Below are positions 60,562 through 64,000 of a DNA stretch of 64,000 nucleotides, piece by piece. Location of the stretch: the NCBI RefSeq assembly GCF_011758645.1, contig NZ_JAAMOZ010000001.1:2542001-2606000 (forward strand), read 5' to 3'. Under the pieces are notes generated by a model. It did no database searches. It was given only the letters and a program-made list of their open reading frames with translations, and was not told the DNA's origin. The position numbers and the translations under genes are program-made. Positions within the stretch are counted from its first letter, which is position 1. Every line of letters begins with the position of its first letter. This DNA is from Brooklawnia cerclae. Lineage in GTDB: Bacteria; Actinomycetota; Actinomycetes; Propionibacteriales; Propionibacteriaceae.

Positions 60562-61497
60562 TCACCTCGTCCACAGGTCGGAGGGATCGGGCGGACGGGG
60601 AGGCTCGGGACGAAGCCCTGCGAAAAGGTCGTCCTCGGGCATCACCGTCCGCGCCGAGCTGTACACGAGTTGCCAGTCCTCGGTGGGCCACACGCGCTTC
60701 TGGATCTCGATCGGCACCTGGAACCACGGCCCGTCGGGGTCGATCTGGGACTCGTGGGCGCGCAGAGCCTCGTCGCGCACCTCGAAGAAGTCCGAGCAGG
60801 GCACCCGCGTGGTGATGCGGTGCTCGTGCTGACGGTCGCCCCAGCCGGCCAGGCGCTCGCTGTAGGGCGACTCGAGCCCCTGCTCGTGCATCGCCTTGTC
60901 GAGTGCCGCGTAGCGCCGCCGGTGGAAACCCATCTGGTAGTAGACCTTGGGCACCATCCATGTCGCACCGAGGTCGGGACGGTAGTCCTCGTCGGCGGCC
61001 AGCCGCAGGGCGACGATGCTCGCCTTGTGGCACTGGATGTGGTCAGGGTGCGGGTAGCCTCCCTGCTCGTCGTAGGTGGTGAGCACGTGCGGCCGGAACT
61101 CACGGATCACCCGCACCAGCGGCACGGCCGCCTCCGCCGGGCTCATGAGCCCGAAGCTGCCCTCGGGCAGAGCAGGCAGCGGATCGCCCTCGGGCAGACC
61201 CGAGTCGACGAAGCCGAGCGAGACGTGCTCGACCCCGAGGATCTCCCGCGCGCGCTCCATCTCCCTGCGGCGGATCTCGGTGATGTTCGCCCAGACGTCG
61301 GGGCGGTCCAGCCTCGGGTTGAGCACCGACCCCCGCTCGCCACCCGTGCAGGTGGCGACCATGACCCGCACGCCCTGCGCGATGTACATGGCGCTCGTCG
61401 CCGCGCCCTTGCTCGACTCGTCATCGGGGTGGGCGTGCACGTGCAGAAGACGGAGTCGTTCCCCGTCAGCGGACAGGGCAGCGGGTGGAATGGACAT
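60562..61497 (-). CDS. mca: Mycothiol S-conjugate amidase
   Basis: 311-aa zinc amidase that cleaves mycothiol conjugates of toxins, the detoxification route of actinobacteria. The LmbE-fold zinc motif 'HAHPDDESSKGAAT' (about 20-33) and 'GYPHPDHIQCHKAS' are as in Mca; the length (about 300) and 'WGDRQHEHRITTRVPCSDFF' region favour Mca over the deacetylase MshB. This gene is the best evidence that the host makes mycothiol. ATG 61497 or ATG 61506. Divergent from greA. Confidence 0.9.
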   Translation of the reverse strand: MSIPPAALSADGERLRLLHVHAHPDDESSKGAATSAMYIAQGVRVMVATCTGGERGSVLNPRLDRPDVWANITEIRRREMERAREILGVEHVSLGFVDSGLPEGDPLPALPEGSFGLMSPAEAAVPLVRVIREFRPHVLTTYDEQGGYPHPDHIQCHKASIVALRLAADEDYRPDLGATWMVPKVYYQMGFHRRRYAALDKAMHEQGLESPYSERLAGWGDRQHEHRITTRVPCSDFFEVRDEALRAHESQIDPDGPWFQVPIEIQKRVWPTEDWQLVYSSARTVMPEDDLFAGLRPEPPRPPDPSDLWTR

Positions 61498-61553
61498 GGT
61501 TTCCATTCTGCACAGCCGCACCACACCCGGGTGGCGACGTCCCCGCATCGGGC

Positions 61554-61559
61554 TACGAT
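61554..61559 (+). promoter_or_regulatory. -10 box of leaderless greA
   Basis: TACGAT, six bases before ATG 61566. Confidence 0.55.
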
Positions 61560-61565
61560 GTGGGG

Positions 61566-62069
61566 ATGGCTGATGACCGGACTGTATGGCTCACCCGGGA
61601 GGCTTATGACAAGCTTGCCAGGGAGCTCGAGTACCTCAAGAGCGAGGGACGACCTGCCGTCACCGCGAAGATCGCGGCCGCGCGCTCCGAGGGCGACCTC
61701 TCGGAGAACGGCGGATATCACGCCGCCCGCGAGGAGCAGGGGCAGATGGAGGGGCGCATCCTGCAGCTCGAGGCCATGCTGCGCGAGGCCAGGGTCGGCG
61801 ATGTGCCCGAGAATCCGGACACGGTGAGCGTCGGGACGCTCGTGACGATCGCCTACGACGGAGACCCGGACGACCTCGACACGTTCCTCCTGGGATCGCG
61901 CGAGATGCTCGGGTTGGACGACGACATCAGCACGCAGGTCTTCAGCCCCCAGTCGCCCCTCGGCCGAGCCGTGCTCAACGCCACCAAGGGTGACGAGGTC
62001 AGCTACGAGGCCCCCAACGGCCGGACCATCCACGTGACGATCGTCGAGGTGTCGCCCTTCAAGGGCTGA
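61566..62069 (+). CDS. greA: Transcription elongation factor GreA
   Basis: 167-aa factor that enters the RNA polymerase secondary channel and stimulates cleavage of backtracked transcripts. N-terminal coiled coil with the catalytic acidic tip 'AAARSEGDLSENGGYHAARE' (D and E of 'GDLSEN'), then the FKBP-like C-terminal domain ('VSVGTLVTIAYDGD', 'LGRAVLNATKGDEVSYEAPN'). ATG 61566 is leaderless. The mca-greA divergent arrangement is common in actinobacteria. Confidence 0.95.
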   Translation: MADDRTVWLTREAYDKLARELEYLKSEGRPAVTAKIAAARSEGDLSENGGYHAAREEQGQMEGRILQLEAMLREARVGDVPENPDTVSVGTLVTIAYDGDPDDLDTFLLGSREMLGLDDDISTQVFSPQSPLGRAVLNATKGDEVSYEAPNGRTIHVTIVEVSPFKG

Positions 62070-62124
62070 CACCGGGATCCGGCCGGACGACGCCTGCCGG
62101 GCCGACCGTCACGCATCGTCGGAG

Positions 62125-63291
62125 TCAGTCCTCGATACGGACGACGGCGCGTCCCATCACGACACCGATCTCCAGCGCAGCCGCACCGGTGCCGACGACG
62201 TACTCGTCCACGGTGCCGTGCGGTTCACCGGGCCAGCTCACCCGCCCGAGTTGCGTCTCGGAGCGGATAGTCACGTTGGCCCCCGCTGCGAGCCGCACGG
62301 TGAGGTTTCCCGACTCGACGCGCACGCGCGAGCGTCCTTCGCTGATCGGCCCCGTCAGCGTCGCACCGCCGGCCTGGACGAGAGCGTCGGTCACCTCGGT
62401 GACCCCGTTGAGGTTCGCGCTTCCCGCGCTGACGCGGATCTTCCCCAGGTGCGGCACCCCGATCGTGATGAGCCGGCTTCCCGTGACCTCCGCGTCCACG
62501 ACGATCGCCGGGTTGACCCGGACGACCAGTTCTTGACCCAGCCCGATCGCCCTCAGATCGTCCAGAGTGCGCGGCGGGCGGATCACGCTGAAGCTGGACA
62601 GGTCGACGCCGATCTCGCCTTCGGTGCTGACCTCCAGGTCGGAGCCCCGACGGCGCAGCGTGTGCGGGCCCTCGACCGTGATGGTGGCGACGCTCGCGTC
62701 CCCGATGAGGCGGACGCGCCGGCCCACCGACCGCAGGACGACACGCTCGATCCCACGAGTGTTCTGCGTCCACCGGGGACCCTGGGGATCGGGGGCCGGG
62801 GCCTCGGTGCCCGGCTCGCCGGCCGCCGGAGGCTCGGGGGCCGCCTGCCTCACCGACGAGGCGAGGTTGCCGATACGTTCGAAGGCATGCCGGGCGAAGT
62901 CGCCGGCGTCCCGGACGAACCCTCCCGCGGTGGCGGCGATGTCGTCCATCTCGATGGTGAACAGCGGGGGGAGAGTGTTCTCGTCCTCGTCGCCCGGTTC
63001 GTTCCCGTCGGCGGGCGCGCCCTGGTCGGCGGATCGGTTCTCGTCGGCGGGCTCGTTCTCGTCCGTCCGGTCTTCTTCATCGGATTCGGGCGTCCCCGGT
63101 TCGGCGTCCTGAGGCGTGGCGGTGGCGGCACGCACGCGCTGGGGAGGCGCATCGTAGAGGGATTCGGCGTCGACGACCGGTTCCGGGTTCGGGTGCTCCA
63201 ACCCGGCGATCAGGTCGGCGGCCCGGGCGGTGTCGATGGCACCGGCTGCGAGGTCATCCAGGATGCGTTTCAGCGCGTTGGGATCGCTCAT
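62125..63291 (-). CDS. Hypothetical protein with acidic linker and DUF4097-like beta-strand C-terminal region
   Basis: 388-aa protein. Residues 1-30 form a short helical module ('KRILDDLAAGAIDTARAADL'), residues about 60-105 are a very acidic Asp/Glu/Asn-rich linker with repeated D-E-N-E-P-type units, and residues about 175-388 are repetitive beta strands ('VTVEGPHTL'-like and 'RVRVESGNLTVRLAAGANVT') as in DUF4097/DUF2807 putative adhesin or auto-transporter-like beta helices. No signal peptide or membrane helix, so probably cytosolic. ATG 63291 is leaderless, with TAGATT seven bases upstream (63299-63304). Function unknown. Confidence 0.7.
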   Translation of the reverse strand: MSDPNALKRILDDLAAGAIDTARAADLIAGLEHPNPEPVVDAESLYDAPPQRVRAATATPQDAEPGTPESDEEDRTDENEPADENRSADQGAPADGNEPGDEDENTLPPLFTIEMDDIAATAGGFVRDAGDFARHAFERIGNLASSVRQAAPEPPAAGEPGTEAPAPDPQGPRWTQNTRGIERVVLRSVGRRVRLIGDASVATITVEGPHTLRRRGSDLEVSTEGEIGVDLSSFSVIRPPRTLDDLRAIGLGQELVVRVNPAIVVDAEVTGSRLITIGVPHLGKIRVSAGSANLNGVTEVTDALVQAGGATLTGPISEGRSRVRVESGNLTVRLAAGANVTIRSETQLGRVSWPGEPHGTVDEYVVGTGAAALEIGVVMGRAVVRIED

Positions 63292-63298
63292 GCGTTCA

Positions 63299-63304
63299 AA
63301 TCTA
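63299..63304 (-). promoter_or_regulatory. -10 box of leaderless gene at 63291
   Basis: TAGATT, seven bases before ATG 63291. Confidence 0.55.
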
Positions 63305-63353
63305 GACGCGTGGCAGGTGCTTCAGCAGCGACGGGACGGCTTTCAGGGGCTGG

Positions 63354-64000
63354 TCAGGGACCTTGCACGTCGTCGGGACGACGTCCCCTGGTGGGCAGTT
63401 GGAGATCGTGCAGGTTCGGCAGGCGTCGTCCGGGCGTCTCCGGGCCCGGGTCCGGGTCCGCGCTGCGGATGCACCCGGAGACGAACGCGATCAGCGGAAT
63501 GGCGAAGAACGCACCCGCGATGCCCGCGAGGATGGCCCCGGCCGTGATGCCCAGCAGCACCAACAGGGGATGGATCTCGACGGCCCGCCCCAGCAGCAGC
63601 GGCTGCAGCAGGTGTGACTCGACCCCCATCACCGCGACGAACACCACCAGCATGATCACCGCCTTGATCGGCCCGAGCGTGACCAGGACGACGACCACGG
63701 CGACAGTGCCGGCGATCATCGCCCCGAGGATCGGGACGAACGAGCACACGAAGGTGAGGGCCATGATCGCCAACCACAGGTTGCTCCCCAGGATGAGGGC
63801 GCCCAGCCCGGCCCCCACGCCGTCGATCGCTGCCACGGCGACAGCAGCTCGCACGTAGTGGGTCAGCGCCGTCCAGCCGCCCGACACCGCCGGCGAGATG
63901 GTGGCCAATGCGTAGCCGGGTAGCACTTTCGCGAACGCGCCAGTGATACGCCGTCCGTCCTTGAGGAAGAAGAAGGCCACGAACAGCGTCGTCACCAGCC
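63354..64000 (-). CDS. AI-2E family transporter, partial (N-terminus beyond right edge)
   Basis: The last 215 or so residues of a PF01594-type (AI-2E/YdiK/PerM) membrane protein. Visible helices include 'AAIDGVGAGLGALILGSNLW', 'FVPILGAMIAGTVAVVVVLV' (the FVPxxG family motif) and 'LLGITAGAILAGIAGAFFAI'. The C-terminal tail is polar and Pro/Arg-rich. Family members export autoinducer-2 or act as Na+/H+ antiporters; the substrate is not evident. The frame is open to base 64000. Confidence 0.85.
   Translation of the reverse strand, partial: LVTTLFVAFFFLKDGRRITGAFAKVLPGYALATISPAVSGGWTALTHYVRAAVAVAAIDGVGAGLGALILGSNLWLAIMALTFVCSFVPILGAMIAGTVAVVVVLVTLGPIKAVIMLVVFVAVMGVESHLLQPLLLGRAVEIHPLLVLLGITAGAILAGIAGAFFAIPLIAFVSGCIRSADPDPGPETPGRRLPNLHDLQLPTRGRRPDDVQGP

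Overview
The window is high-GC DNA (mostly well above 60 percent by eye) of an actinobacterium. A mycothiol-S-conjugate amidase gene (Mca), a methylmalonyl-CoA mutase small subunit at the left edge, and about ten genes whose start codon lies 6-8 bases after a TANNNT -10 box with no ribosome site (leaderless starts) all point that way. Methylmalonyl-CoA mutase together with sugar-acid and glucan-type glycosidase genes would suit a Propionibacteriaceae-like, possibly anaerobic or facultative, organism; that placement is inference. No rRNA, tRNA, CRISPR array, integrase or insertion sequence was seen.

Layout. 1-6.9 kb: mutA (partial), a beta-hydroxyacid dehydrogenase, a patatin, MarC, and a TetR - patatin - CmpB operon with a likely operator. 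6.9-18.4 kb: a glycan locus read leftwards: LytTR response regulator, AgrC-like kinase, a paired LytTR-type site, a domain-permuted membrane-anchored GH3 enzyme, an ordinary GH3 enzyme, GtrA, glycosyltransferase 2 and a GH2 enzyme. 18.5-21.7 kb: GntR regulator divergent from an orphan TRAP binding lipoprotein and mannonate dehydratase (uxuA). 21.7-23.7 kb: a 2H-phosphoesterase-like gene, a lipase-like hydrolase and a decayed TPR gene. 23.7-27.3 kb: a siroheme sulfite/nitrite reductase divergent from a small membrane protein plus YeiH exporter; each arm is preceded by a short cysteine-rich leaderless reading frame. 27.5-31.6 kb: FadR-type regulator, GntP permease, enolase-superfamily dehydratase and a SnoaL-like protein. 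31.7-40.6 kb: UvrA paralogue, CynX-type MFS, cytidine-deaminase-like gene with a coupled small ORF, Na+/H+-antiporter-like protein, ASCH protein, an unusual short carbamoyltransferase, YefM-YoeB and remnants of two other toxin/antitoxin-associated genes. 40.6-64 kb: mainly housekeeping genes (YchF, asparaginase, M18 aminopeptidase, RmuC, IspH, XseA-XseB, PhoH-like, hemolysin III, UppS, YyaL-like, SulP, Mca, GreA, AI-2E permease), interrupted at 43.6-46.4 kb by an overlapping three-gene set: a signal-less binding protein, a HypB/UreG-like GTPase and an ABC ATPase without any permease.

The most interesting items are (1) the divergent pair of leaderless Cys-codon leader peptides facing the two sulfur genes, which resemble mycobacterial cysteine attenuators but are arranged as a mirrored pair around one dyad; (2) the soluble binding-protein/GTPase/ABC-ATPase trio, which I cannot assign to a described system; and (3) the two-component-controlled glycosidase/glycosyltransferase locus with a permuted GH3. 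Several long intergenic hairpins and one 20-bp palindrome lying over a -10 box are also recorded. Starts, families and folds were read by eye; no database search was run.
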